Notes under the pieces: generated by a model | Database searches by the model: none | Told to the model about the DNA's origin: nothing | The model's input: the letters and a program-made list of their open reading frames with translations, nothing else | Part shown: positions 13,601 to 24,617 of the stretch, piece by piece | Position numbering within the stretch: position 1 is the first letter of the stretch | Layout: each line of letters starts with the position of its first letter | Source of the DNA: Cucumis sativus | Taxonomy: Eukaryota; Streptophyta; Magnoliopsida; Cucurbitales; Cucurbitaceae | Direction: 5' to 3' | Assembly (NCBI RefSeq): GCF_000004075.3 | Contig: NC_026656.2 | Span: 1,364,001-1,428,000, forward strand | DNA: 64,000 nucleotides | Made by a program: the position numbers and the translations under genes

Positions 13601-14346
13601 ACGTTTTCCCATATCACCTACTAAGTTCCCTTGTGAATCAGTTCGCCCTATGGGCTTCAGGTCTTGCCTGGGACATCTCTCAACATATATACATGTAGGA
13701 AAAAAGAAATTCAAACCTCACTAACCTCTTGATTAAAAAAGTTTATATATCTTAACTTAGTTATGTATGATAATCCCTCTTAATCTGATCAATTAACGAG
13801 GGGTGTTGAATTTAATCCTATAGAATAATTCGAATCTATTTGAATTTTCTAATTAATCACATAAGGTGTATATATACATTCGTCTTTAATTTATTTATAA
13901 TGTAAAGTGTTATTATTTACGTTGATTTAAATTTAAATTATATAGTAAAGTTGGATAAGCACTATTTCTCACTTTAGAGTCACATTTAATTGGCCATGAC
14001 ATATTGTTTAAGAAACTTTACAACTTTTACATATATATTTATCATCATGATTTTATGTTAGTGTTAGTACAGCTCCCAATTAGCTACATTTAATTTTCTT
14101 TCATACTATATATCTTATAAAGGTTTATTTCTTAAGTGTAATGTAATACATATATGCTTTAAAGTTTATTATCTTAAATGAAATTAAAGTTAAGATTATA
14201 TTTAGAAAAAGAAAATGCTTTTTAGCAGATATAAATAAATTGTTCATGATGATGGGTACCTATAGGCTAATATTGACAAAGAAAAAGTTCATAAATTTCT
14301 TTTTAATTAGAAAAAAACACTTCTCAATTCGTCAATCCTTCTCTTT

Positions 14347-14382
14347 CCTTCTCTTTTTAAAAGTCCTTCTCTTTTTAAAAGT
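14347..14382 (+). repeat. 18-bp perfect tandem duplication
   Basis: CCTTCTCTTTTTAAAAGT occurs twice head to tail with no mismatch, so it is a recent local slippage or duplication. Confidence 0.9.
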
Positions 14383-14789
14383 ATAGCCATAGTCGCTTTT
14401 TCAAACTCACTAAGGATTCACACATCGCTTATCGACGTTGGACCATTTGAGTACTTGATTAAGTAAGCTTTAGAAAAGTATTTAGTATATTATCGTTTAT
14501 CTCGTCCATTATTTGACACGTTATTAACCATTTATTTCATGGACTACGCATAAGTCTTAAATGTTACATTTGTAGCAAGCAAATGACTGAAAATAGTAAG
14601 AGAACTTTTCTCGATGAACGTTGGCTACAGTCATGAAAAACTTATAGAAATATCTTAAAAATACAATTTGAATATATAATAAAATTAAAAATATGCTTAA
14701 TCATTAAAAATTAATTTTAATAGTGAAAATTGTATTTAGAAGTGTAGAATTAAATATTGAATGAATTTTAAGTAATTAAAGATAGGAAA

Positions 14790-14894
14790 TTTTTTTAAAA
14801 TAGCAAATTTTATAAAACATTTACCACCTATAACAAAAATCTTAAATTCTATCGACCATAGCCACTGATATTTTAATTTGTTTTTAAAATAGTT
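14790..14894 (+). repeat. Dispersed AT-rich small element, copy A
   Basis: It begins TTTTTTTAAAATAGCAAATT and has the core words ATAACAAAAATC, AAATTCTATC and CACTGATA. It ends in a degraded inverted copy of its start (ATTTTAATTTG...TTTTAAAA). The same word order recurs near 15.6, 40.3 and 63.7 kb. It looks like a MITE-like or foldback element of unassigned family. Confidence 0.5.
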
Positions 14895-15545
14895 AAATTT
14901 GGAGTCAAATTTCAAAAACAAAAAGTAAACTTTTAAAATTGACTTGTTTTCTTTATTACATTGAAAGATAACAAAACAAACCGTTTAGAAATGATATCTT
15001 AACTAATAGAACATGAATTAAGACGTATGTTGTCTTTAAACTTTGACGGTATCTAACAAAATTTTCAACTTTATTTATTTTCCATCTAATCAAGCATAAA
15101 ACATAAACTTTAAAAATGTTTTATACGTGCTAGGTCTTTCGGTTTTATTCCACATAGATTTGACACATTTTTAAATCAACTAATCTATTGAATATAATTT
15201 TTTTTGTCTAAATATATATGTTCAAAGATTCCATTTTTATGCTATATCAACCACAATTCAATTGTCATACAAGCGTGTGAGTAACCACGAGGTCTTGTGA
15301 TTCGAATCTATCTGCAACCAAATATATCACAAAAAGTCTCATTTTTCATCTCGATTGGTATATATATATTTAAATTTCTTTTGTTTTGTTACCTACTATT
15401 TTTTTACAATGTTTTCTAAATCCTTTTTCTTTTTTTTTTTCTCTCGGATTGATGAAGGCTTCAAATACTTACTTAGGAGTGATGAAATCCAAAGTAAAAA
15501 AACTCTCGAGAAAAATAACAATGCTAAATTTTTAATTGGAGAATT

Positions 15546-15696
15546 GTCAAAAATAACAAATTTGAAAATTTCAGATTCTATCCCTAATAGATACTGATAT
15601 GTTATTAATGGTATTGATAAACAATAATAAAAGTTTATCAATTTCTATAATTATAGAATTCAAAATTTTAATTTATTTTACTATTTCTAAAAATAT
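15546..15696 (+). repeat. Dispersed AT-rich small element, copy B
   Basis: It has the words AAAAATAACAAATTTG, TCAGATTCTATCCCTAATAG and TACTGATATGTTATTAATG. It closes with ATTTTAATTTATTTTACTAT, the inverted counterpart of the family start. This is the same family as copies A, C and D. Confidence 0.5.
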
Positions 15697-16414
15697 GACT
15701 GAACTTTCAAATTTTTGCAATATGTTAATAAATTTTAGATACAAAATTAAAATTTCACAATTATTTTCTAAATTTTCAAAATCCAAATTATAATTAATCC
15801 TTAGGCTCCTTTTTCACTTCTTTTATGTTTGGGGATAAAATTTCTCCATCCGACTTTGACTCACCAACTAATTTCATGAATCATCAATTTCATCTTCTTC
15901 TTTTTTCAATTAAATCTAAAAAATGCATACATCCATTCACCATCAAACAAATAAAGCTTGAATCATAACAACAATGAATATAATGAATGGAATGAACAAA
16001 CTTATTTAAAATCTCCAAGAAAAAGTTCAATAATTTTCACTCAATTTTTTTTTTCCCCAAATCAAATGTGTGATCTTTACTCCTTTTTTCAACTAATCTT
16101 TTGTTTTCTTTTGCTGAATAGAAACATGATATGAGACCATCTTCATTCAATCTTCAAACTTACGCGTTAAGACTTTGGAAAGAAATGAAATTTGGACTCA
16201 AATTCTTTTGTATCAAACAAAAACACTTCCAAATCAAAACCCCTTACTGTGCTCTCACCAAGAAAACGACCCTCCTAAAACCCTTTTCATATCTTTCACT
16301 CTCTCTCATGAAAATTCTTCTCTCCCAAACAGTTTCCACAAGGTTTTGGACAAAATAGAGAAAAGGGTATTCGTCTATTTGTCCTAATTTTGTTGGGTTC
16401 TCTTCTTTTTCTTT

Positions 16415-16445
16415 TTCTTCTTCTTCTTCTTCTTCTTCTTCTTCC
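16415..16445 (+). repeat. (TTC)n microsatellite in GH17 5' leader
   Basis: About ten TTC units lie 150 bases upstream of the GH17 ATG, in the probable 5'UTR. Confidence 0.9.
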
Positions 16446-16594
16446 TCTTACTGTTTCAGTTGAATTATTAGTAGCAACTTTGGAAAGTTTTGAAAGAAAT
16501 CTGCTGTTTCTGCTTGATTTTTAAGCCATCTGATCAATTTCCCATTTCCATATCACTTGGAAGTTCGATTTCTCTTGGCGATTTTCGGCTATAA

Positions 16595-18640
16595 ATGGCC
16601 AGGAAATGCTTCTGGTTCTGTTTTCAATCGCTTTCTGGTTTCTGGGTCGTCTTCTCTGCCATTGGTATAGTACTCTTTTTTCTTCTCTTTTGGTAATCAG
16701 AAGATTTGAGTTTTGGATTTTGGTTATTTTCAATTTCTTCTATTTTAGATCGTTCTGTAGTATTGTCTTTTTGTTTTGTGTGTTCTGTTTTCTGTGAAGA
16801 TTGCTTCCCATTTGACTTATATTCAGAACTTCCTTGTGGATCTTCCTCCATTTCTCTTTATTGATTTAGTCAGCAAAGTCAATTTATATTATATTGGAGA
16901 GTGACAGTCGGAATTCTTTATCTTATGTTTCTAGCTTCCAAGTTTTCAGATTGTTCTTGACTTTGTGATTGCTTAAAAAATTGATGGGCTACTACTTTGA
17001 CTGCTTAGTATGTGAAAAAAGTTGTTATCTATGTTTGATTTGAATGTTTTCTTTAAGTTCTGTTATGTGTCTCTGTCGATCATTCTTGAAGATTTTGTTT
17101 GATGTATGTTTAAAAGTCCGATGTTTCTTGTTAAGTTATCCATTTGAGGGAAGTTTTTTAGTTTAAAAACTTCTTCTTGTCTTTCTCCAGCCTCCTTGAC
17201 AATGACCGTCCAAGCATTTACTGGAACATATGGAATAAATTATGGAAGGATTGCTGATAACATTCCTTCACCTGATGAAGTTGTTTCGCTTCTCAAAGCG
17301 GCAAAAATTAAGAATGTTAGGATTTATGATGCTGATCATAAGGTTTTAAAAGCGTTTAGCGGGACGGGTCTTGAATTGGTAGTTGGTCTCCCAAATGGCT
17401 TCTTGAGAGAAATGAGTGCAAGCGAAGAACACGCGATGAATTGGGTTAAAGAAAATGTGCAAGCATTCCTTCCTGAGACTCACATTTGTGGAATTGCCAT
17501 AGGCAATGAAGTTCTAGGAGGAGGTGACCTTGAGTTGTGGGGAACACTCTTAGGTGCTGCAAAGAATATCTATAAGGCAGTAAAGAACCTTAACTTAGAT
17601 GGTGTCGTTCAGATCACAACTGCACATTCTCAGGCTGTTTTTTGGAACTCGTTTCCGCCTTCTTCTTGTATATTTAGGGAAAATGTTGTTCAATACATGA
17701 AGCCTTTGTTGGAGTTTCTTTCAGAGATTGGTTCACCTTTCTGTTTAAATGCTTACCCTTTTCTAGCCTATATGAGTGACCCTGAAAATATTGATATCAA
17801 CTACGCACTTTTTGAATCAACTAAAGGTATTTTTGATCCCAAAACTGGTCTACATTATGACAACATGCTCGATGCTCAGATTGATGCTGCATACGCCGCA
17901 TTGGCCGATGCTGGATATCAGAAAATGGAAGTCATAGTCACGGAAACTGGTTGGGCTTCTCGTGGAGACGAAAATGAAGCTGCAGCGACTGCAAGTAATG
18001 CAAGGATATTTAATTACAACCTTAGGAAGAGACTTGCTAAGAAGAAAGGAACTCCCTTCAGGCCAAAGAATGCATTGAAGGCTTATATTTTCGCGACGTT
18101 TAACGAAAATTTGAAGCCAGGACCGACTTCTGAGAGAAATTTTGGACTTTTCAAAGCTGATGGAAGTATATCATATGACATTGGATTTCATGGACTTAAA
18201 TATTCTTCTTCAGATTCATCTTATTTATCTCTCAAGGTATGTAATTCTGAAATAATCTTATATCTGTTCAAAGTTTGAAAGTATCTTTTCCCTTTTCCTT
18301 GTCCAACTAAATTGATTCAACATGATTAAAAACAAAACAAAAGCTGGTGTTCTTGAGCATCAAACTTTGCCTAGTTTGCCTTGTTTGAAAGATTGTTAAG
18401 AACAAAAATTCAACAGCAAAAAAGAATTCTAAAAAGCAAGTTAATATCGTTACTTCTCGATGTCGAAAGCTATTGTATTCTAATCCTACTTTCTTAGTTT
18501 GTACTAATACAATCTCTAATGATATCCATACACATCCTGGATGCTTATGTGAACAGGATTTCCGAGCTCGAGGACTTTTGGGAAGCCACATGATCTCATT
18601 AACGATCACGGCCATGACACTTCTATTATTGTTGAGATGA
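16595..18640 (+). CDS. Glucan endo-1,3-beta-glucosidase, GH17, GPI-anchored
   Basis: Three coding exons (16595-16664, 17191-18236, 18557-18640) join in phase to 399 residues. Exon 1 and the start of exon 2 code a signal peptide (MARKCFWFCFQSLSGFWVVF...). The mature part starts near TGTYGINYGRIADNIPSPDE, the classic GH17 opening. The acid/base Glu is E130 in GIAIGNEVLGG and the nucleophile is E275 in VIVTETGWAS. There is no X8/CBM43 domain. The last exon is 84 bases and supplies a C-terminal hydrophobic tail ending ISLTITAMTLLLLLR, a likely GPI-anchor signal. It should cleave 1,3-beta-glucan (callose) at the cell surface, for example at plasmodesmata. From memory it most resembles the At2g27500 type. 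The ATG is chosen because it alone gives a signal peptide; an internal Met at 17202 would not. Confidence 0.92.
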
Positions 18641-19031
18641 AAAATGGAATTTAGAATGTCTGAGAACTTTTAAGTTAGAAAGGTAAAGCTGCAGTAGGTA
18701 TTGGATGGAAAGCAATTTGCAACTTCTGCTGGTTCAGCTCATACTATGGTATAGTTGATGTTAATTCTTTTGCCTCTTGCCTGATGAAACTCTCCATTTC
18801 CAACCCATTTTATATATAAATTGTACCCCAATTTTCCATAAAGGTTGAGTTTGAGATGTGGAGCTATTGAATCATGAATGGAAGTGGCAAAATAAAGCAA
18901 TATATGCTTATGATTTCCAGATTTGTGCCTTTCCCAGTTTTTTTAATTAGTTATAAACACATATTTAAGAACAAAATTGAAGATTGAAAACATTTTTTAG
19001 AAAAAAACCTTACATTATCCAAGAGAGATGG

Positions 19032-19089
19032 TATTAATTTTAATTCAAGTTCGCATTACATATTAATTTTAATTCAAGTTTGCATTACA
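19032..19089 (+). repeat. 29-bp tandem duplication
   Basis: TATTAATTTTAATTCAAGTT plus nine further bases is repeated immediately, with one C/T difference between the two units. Confidence 0.9.
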
Positions 19090-19724
19090 TTATAACCATC
19101 AAAACGTAACGTAGTTTGGTTGGTTAAGAGATTAAGAGATTATACGGTTCCGAGATAGCTTAAGTTAGTTGTTAGGTCGTCACCATCCCTCCAACTCTTG
19201 TAACTAACCACCTCTTTTGATTGGTTTTATATTGGCGTTTGATCACTGCAACTATGGTGTTGGGCCACGATCCCAATAGGTAATCATAAATATAGCGAGA
19301 TGATAAACATTTTTAAAGATTCAACCAATTGACAATAGATTGTTTTCCATATGTTTTATTTTCCGTTCTTAACAAAATAATTGGTGAAACACGTTAAAAC
19401 CATCAAATTGTGAAAAAATTCAAGGGCTCAATGTCTAGCATTCAACTAGCGGAACTCGTAAAATTTTGTTAGATATTGATAGACAAAATAGAATCCGAGT
19501 TTTTCAAATTTGAAAACAATGAGGCAGTAAAAAGGTGAGAACTTTTTGTGTAAAAGAATAATAAAGAACCATTAGTCGGTGGTAAAATTTAGGGTTGGAG
19601 GCTATTGCATTTAATAATTAACTTAATGATCGACAAGGGCATATTGGTAAAGTCTCATGTAAAAATTGAGACATTTGTTTAAAAAAAATTATCATTCGAG
19701 TTGCTCTATAGAGTCATTTTCCTA

Positions 19725-19995
19725 TGGCGTGCATTGTGGAGCTTGCTGAAGTTATTGTCATGTTTGATAGTATTTCTTAAGCTATTCAGGCTAGCATCTT
19801 CTCAACGTGGGTGGAAACTGATTTCAAAATTTCCTGCAATCTTTTGATTGGGAATTCTCAGATTAGCGAAAGAGGTTTAGACGTTTGTTGATTCTCTTAG
19901 AGATCTCCATATAAGTAGTTCTGTTCAGGGCTTCCTTTGGACTAGTCGTCGCCGTAATTTGGTTGCTCATGACCCAGCTTCTCATGATACGACAT
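19725..19995 (+). pseudogene. RNase H-like (RVT_3) domain relic
   Basis: Plus-strand translations spread over more than one frame give NLLIGNSQISERG, then TFVDSLRDLHISSSVQGFLW and RRRNLVAHDPA. This order, ending in an arginine-rich stretch, Asn and Ala-His, is the C-terminal half of the plant RNase H-like domain found in LINE elements and their relatives. The reading frame shifts once and contains stops, so it is non-functional. Whether it came from a LINE or from a host RNase H-like gene cannot be decided here. Confidence 0.5.
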
Positions 19996-20270
19996 CGATG
20001 CAATTCTAGAAGACAATGATTGGAACTAAAGAAAAGTGGTGAATGTACAATATGCAACACATTGACAGTGAAGTAGAAGCTTCTTCTCTAACAAACAAGC
20101 AATTGAAACAATTGACAAAGACGGTTTCACAATCAAAGAAAACGCCAAAATGATGGCCAAAGCAAGGTCTAGAAATTCTATTAACTTATCAGTTGAGGCA
20201 AAGAAATTGTCAAATAATACATTATTTAAGAATCATGTGTAAATTTAAGTAATGTGCTCTGTTGACTTAC

Positions 20271-20378
20271 AAATGCCATGCGGATCATACATCACTGTTG
20301 TGAATAAGTCTCCTTTGTCCAGAATATAGCTCTTGCTTTCACTATATTTTGACAAATGCACCTTCCTTAGAAAATCCC
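20271..20378 (-). pseudogene. Orphan minus-strand exon, unknown protein
   Basis: On the minus strand an acceptor (AATAACAG) at 20379 and a consensus donor (GTAAGT) at 20270 bound an open 108-base segment. It reads ...VHLSKYSESKSY then LDKGDLFTTVMYDPHGI. I do not recognise the protein. No start, stop or neighbouring exon of the same quality was found. A degraded copy of the exon's first part lies near 20.49-20.53 kb. It is most likely a gene fragment, or less likely one exon of an unannotated gene. Confidence 0.35.
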
Positions 20379-21100
20379 CTGTTATTCAAGACAATAAGAA
20401 AGCATAACCAATACTTACTACTGTTCAAACTGAAATATAAACCATTATTAAATTTGAGCCATTTCATTCGGTTTATGTATAGTAAATTGCACCTTCCCTA
20501 GAAAGTCTCCTGTTATGTATTATTCTAACTGAAATAGAAACCATATATTGACCGGCATCAATCAGGATGAATTGGAGCAAATGTTTAATACACTGAATCC
20601 TTCGACCAAATATAACTATCTATGCTGCCAACCGTATCAACATTTAAAAGAAAAGATTTAAACCATAGATGTTACTCTCCCTAGGTATTACTCTGTTAGG
20701 CAATGAACATAATTCAAAGCGGCCTCGATGCTCAAGTTATTGAAGAGAATGTCCAATTAAAAGTCTAATATCTTTAACTTTTAAGGTTTGTGTCTATTAT
20801 AATGAAATACAACTGTCTACACTTGTAACCGAATCAACATTTAAGAGAAAATGATTTAAAACCATAGACAGGCTAGAACATGGAATTTTTTTTGACAGGT
20901 TTTTTTTTAAAACTACATATAGGCACCTTCAAGGTAAAGAATTGGGATGTTTAGAAATATCTTCCAAGGTGTGGAATTTAAGTTATAGGTATTAGTGTGG
21001 ACTAAATCTTCCCAGGGATTTCTGTGTAGGCAACAAGCATAATAAAAAATGGCCCAGATCCTCTAGTTATTAAAAAAACCATATATGCAGCTTGGTGTTG
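20350..21100. repeat. Cluster of diverged local duplications
   Basis: Three word blocks recur in this stretch: GCACCTTCC(T/C)TAGAAA (20357, 20491), ATCAACATTTAA(A/G)AGAAAA (20636, 20843), and a TCTGT(G)TAGGCAA(T/C)(G/A)A(A/G)CATAAT block (20690, 21022). The copies differ at many positions, so the duplication is old. Confidence 0.55.
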
Positions 21101-21239
21101 TGTTAGGCTTTGAATTCTAAACATAAGTTGAAATTGACCATAATAGCAGGAGATGGAAATGGAAGTAGCTAAATCACCCCACCCCAATTAAATAATAATA
21201 ACAATCAAGTATTACCCTCCAACTTCTCCAACCAGTTTC

Positions 21240-21248
21240 TATATAAAA
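21240..21248 (+). promoter_or_regulatory. TATA box, first phytocyanin gene
   Basis: TATATAAAA sits 94 bases upstream of the ATG at 21334, normal spacing for a short plant 5'UTR. Confidence 0.65.
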
Positions 21249-21333
21249 ATATCAGTAATGCTGGTTATAAGTTCCATTCTGACTTGGAAATCTTTCACCA
21301 TTTGCAGATAGAAAGAAGTTCTAAAGCACCACA

Positions 21334-23027
21334 ATGGCTAGAACACTGGCCCTGCTTGTGCTAGCCATAGTGGCAACCTGTGCCTTGGTACAGACCACAA
21401 CCGCAGGGACCACCCATGTGGTCGGAGACAGCTTGGGCTGGGTGGTTCCCATTGGAGGTCCCGTTGTCTATGCCACTTGGGCTGTTTCCCATACCTTCTT
21501 AGTTGGTGATATCTTATGTAAGCAAATAATCACTTATCAATCTTTAATGCACTTTGAATACATTTGGTTGAGATTTTGGATCCTTTAGAATTTCCAATGT
21601 CAAAAGTTACGGCATTTCCTGAATTTTTGTGTATCCAGAACATTTCAAAGCAAGTTGGAGGGTTTTGAAATGTTAAAATTAAAAGTCTCCCAAATGAGGT
21701 GGATGTCAAATTAGATCATCTCTAATTTTTGCTTCTTATTTGTTCTGACAATTGTTGAAGTTTCTAAATCTTTAGCGTATTCATAACTGTTCAAACAAAG
21801 TTGGAGACTTTTGTATAGTTAAAACCATCGGAAACAAGACACGGTATTGACAATCAAATTAGATCATCTCTGGTCTTTGTTTCTTAGTATTTGCTTTCAC
21901 AATCTTGACTTGTTATCAAATGAACTTTTTACTGGTGATTTACAAGGAACTATCAGCAAAAATTCTATATGGGAAGATCATAAGGCATTGCATAATAATC
22001 TCTGTGCAACATTTTCAGTGTTCAATTTCACAACTGGAGAAGAAGATGTAGCTAGAGTGACAAGGGAAGCATTTCTAACCTGCAATTCAACCAATCCAAT
22101 CAGCCTCAAAACCACTGGTCCAGCCAATTTTACGTTGGACACACTGGGGGAGTACTATTTCATTGGCACTTTGGACAAGCACTGCATCTTGGGACAGAGG
22201 TTGGCCATCAATGTCACTGCACATTCTGAACCGACTCCCGCCCCAACTCCGCCTCCAGCTCCAGCTCCAAGAGAGCCGAAAAACTACACCGTCGGCGACA
22301 AACTCGGATGGCTAATCCCTCCACCAGATCCTCTCGGTCTCTTCTATGCCTCATGGGCTTATAACAAGACTTTCTTAGTTGGTGACACCTTAAGTAAGTG
22401 TCGATTTCACTGATGCAATTTATCAAACACTTGGTGGGCACACTCAATAAAGAAACCCCCAAAATACGTTGATCATTGAAATTAAATTTGATCTTTGCAG
22501 TTTTCAACTTCTACAATGGATCCGACGATGTTGCTGTGGTAACAAAAGAAGTGTTCGATTCCTGCAACATCACTTCAACTCTCGAGGTATTCAACTCAAC
22601 ACCGGCGAATATAGCCCTGAATTCCACCGGCGAACATTACTACACCTCCACCTACGAAAAACACTGCATGTTAGGACAGAAACTAGCGATCAATGTGACC
22701 GAACATACCACTCCCAGTCCTGGCTCAGCCCCTTCTCCTTCTACCACTGCACACCCACCCTCCCATACGGTCTCTCCTTCTCCCGCCACTACACATCCAC
22801 CCTCCCATACGGTCTCTCCTCCCGCCACTACACATCCACCCTCCCATGCGGTCTCTCCTTCTCCGGCCACTGCACACCCACCCTCCACTCCGGCCTCTCC
22901 TTCATCCCCGGCAGGTGGAGCTGTGGCTCCTCCACCGAAAAACTCCGCTCCACCGGTAACCGCCGGCGGCCGCCTCTACATCTGTACTTTCCTGGTCTTC
23001 GTCATGGCCTCCGCATTCTATTTCTAA
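21334..23027 (+). CDS. Double-cupredoxin phytocyanin (early nodulin-like)
   Basis: Three exons (21334-21517, 22019-22393, 22501-23027) join in phase to 361 residues. A signal peptide (residues 1-24) precedes cupredoxin domain 1 (about 26-128), a Pro/Ala linker, domain 2 (about 148-255), a Pro/Ser/Thr-rich stretch with an internal repeat, and a hydrophobic tail YICTFLVFVMASAFYF that looks like a GPI signal. In phytocyanins copper needs His, Cys, His and Gln/Met. Here domain 1 has E70, G111, H116, Q121 and domain 2 has D195, S236, H241, Q246. Both domains have therefore lost the first His and the Cys and should not form a blue copper site. The disulfide cysteines remain (C83/C117, C208/C242). 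Both introns are phase 1 at the family's usual place. It is likely a cell-surface arabinogalactan-type protein rather than a redox protein. Confidence 0.9.
22749..22895 (+). repeat. Minisatellite in the Pro-rich tail of the first phytocyanin
   Basis: About four imperfect copies of a 42-48-base unit encode HPPSHTVSPSPATT-like peptides (consensus CACCCTCCCATACGGTCTCT at the core). The Ser-Pro, Ala-Pro and Thr-Pro pairs are arabinogalactan glycosylation motifs. Confidence 0.85.
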
Positions 23028-24579
23028 GCCTTTTTTTTCCTTTCGATTTTAGTTCTAAAGGAAAATACATGAAAGCGGAAATAATTTGAAAGTTAAATTA
23101 CAAATTTAGTTTATACCGTTTTTATGATTTTAAAAGCTAGGGTTTAATGTTTATGATTTTATAAAACTTTATAAATATTTCAATACGATTATTTATAAAG
23201 ATTTTACGAAACTATACAGATTGAATTCTACTTATAAATGATAGAAACTAAATTTCAACTTTCTCCAAATCATATAGAGCTAAATTTACAATTTAACTTT
23301 ATTTGTATCAATTTTTAGTACATGGTGTATGAGAATATATGTAAATGATAATTAAGTTGTTAGGTCTTGATATTTATTGAAATAAATGAATGTTTGTACT
23401 GAATGTCGAGCACATAAAGACCATGATATCTCTCTTTCAAGAAACAATTATAACATTGTTTGATACTAATGGATGTACTGCACCTGAATAATGTTCATCA
23501 ACATAAATTACACTGACTCTATTCAAAAGTTTCCCATACATAATGTAGAGTGAAAAGTATAAGAAATTAAGTCCATTTGTCAAAACCTATTTCTCCTAAA
23601 TTTAAAAAAGTCATTTTTATATATGGATTACATCCATTATAAAACAATAGGAATGAAATCATTCTATTGTGTATCCGACTTATAAAATAGTAGTGTTTTC
23701 TCGAAACAAATTAATATTTATTGTGCATCATAACTTCAAAGAATTTTCGTTTTAATTTATTTACGGGTTGCATCCACAAATAAATGGATGCACGCACCAG
23801 TTCAATGTGTAAGCCTACATGCACTGTTCAATAAATTTGTAAATTTAAAGGTTTCTTAATTGAGATTTTTATTAATGACATGACGTTTTTGTATAATATG
23901 GTGATGGTGCAAATAAAATTCTTGTAATTTAATATTTTGATTCTAATTATTAATTCTTTAATCTATTCTATTTTATTATCAATCTCGACGTTTGGTTAAG
24001 GTATCTATAACTTAAACTAAGAGATTAGAAGTTCAATTTTTCATCTTTGTTAATTAGGTCTATACAAATAAATTTTAAAAAGTTTTAAATGGGTTAAAAT
24101 ATTTTTTTAATTAAAACAAAATTTTAAAATGGAATATCTTTTAAATACTTTTAAAATTAAAGTATGAAATTTCACATCATTTTTAATGGAAGCACTAAAG
24201 TTGACAATGTTACCCACAACACATTTGGAATTTTCAAAGCTAATGTCTTTATTTTCAATTTCAATTTTTAAAACTTTGACTTTAAAATAAGAAGAAAAAA
24301 CTTTGAATTAGGATTTGGCAAATAGGTAGCAATCAAAACTCCACCAACATCTCATTCATTAATTTGGAAATTTTTGTATTCTTCTTTTATTATTTTGAAT
24401 GTTTAAATTAAAAGGTCAAGCAAGTAATAAAAATACACAATTTGATAAATGTTTCCAATGTTGGACAAAAATTGCCCAAATTAAAGAATTTGACTTTGAA
24501 TCATTCAGAGATTTTTGTTTATAATAATTTGAAGGAATTGATCATTTCTTAATATGGTTTATATATGTGGTGAGCATAT

Positions 24580-24617
<38 letters not shown>

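Larger units (their letters stand above)
10644..16594. other. Gene-poor intergenic region
   Basis: About 6 kb of AT-rich DNA. Only short ORFs without recognisable domains occur (for example around 12.4-12.96 kb and 15.4-15.8 kb). It contains an 18-bp tandem duplication and two copies of a dispersed small element, listed separately. It also includes the promoter and 5'UTR of the GH17 gene. Confidence 0.6.
18641..21333. other. Intergenic region with relics
   Basis: AT-rich DNA between the GH17 gene and the phytocyanin array. It holds a 29-bp tandem duplication, an RNase H-like relic, a minus-strand orphan exon with duplicated pieces, and the promoter of the first phytocyanin gene. No intact gene is seen. 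Confidence 0.6.

Noticed and set aside
15355-15793. Short Ile/Lys/Phe-rich ORFs
   Set aside because: They overlap copy B of the dispersed AT-rich element and show no coding character.
16606-16851. Plus- and minus-strand ORFs over GH17 exon 1 and intron 1
   Set aside because: They ignore the donor at 16665. The in-phase signal-peptide exon explains this stretch better.
22652-22888. Gly/Val-rich minus-strand ORF with repeats, which looks like a repeat protein or CRISPR-like array
   Set aside because: It is the antisense of the Pro-rich phytocyanin tail. The repeats are a coding minisatellite in a plant gene without spacers.
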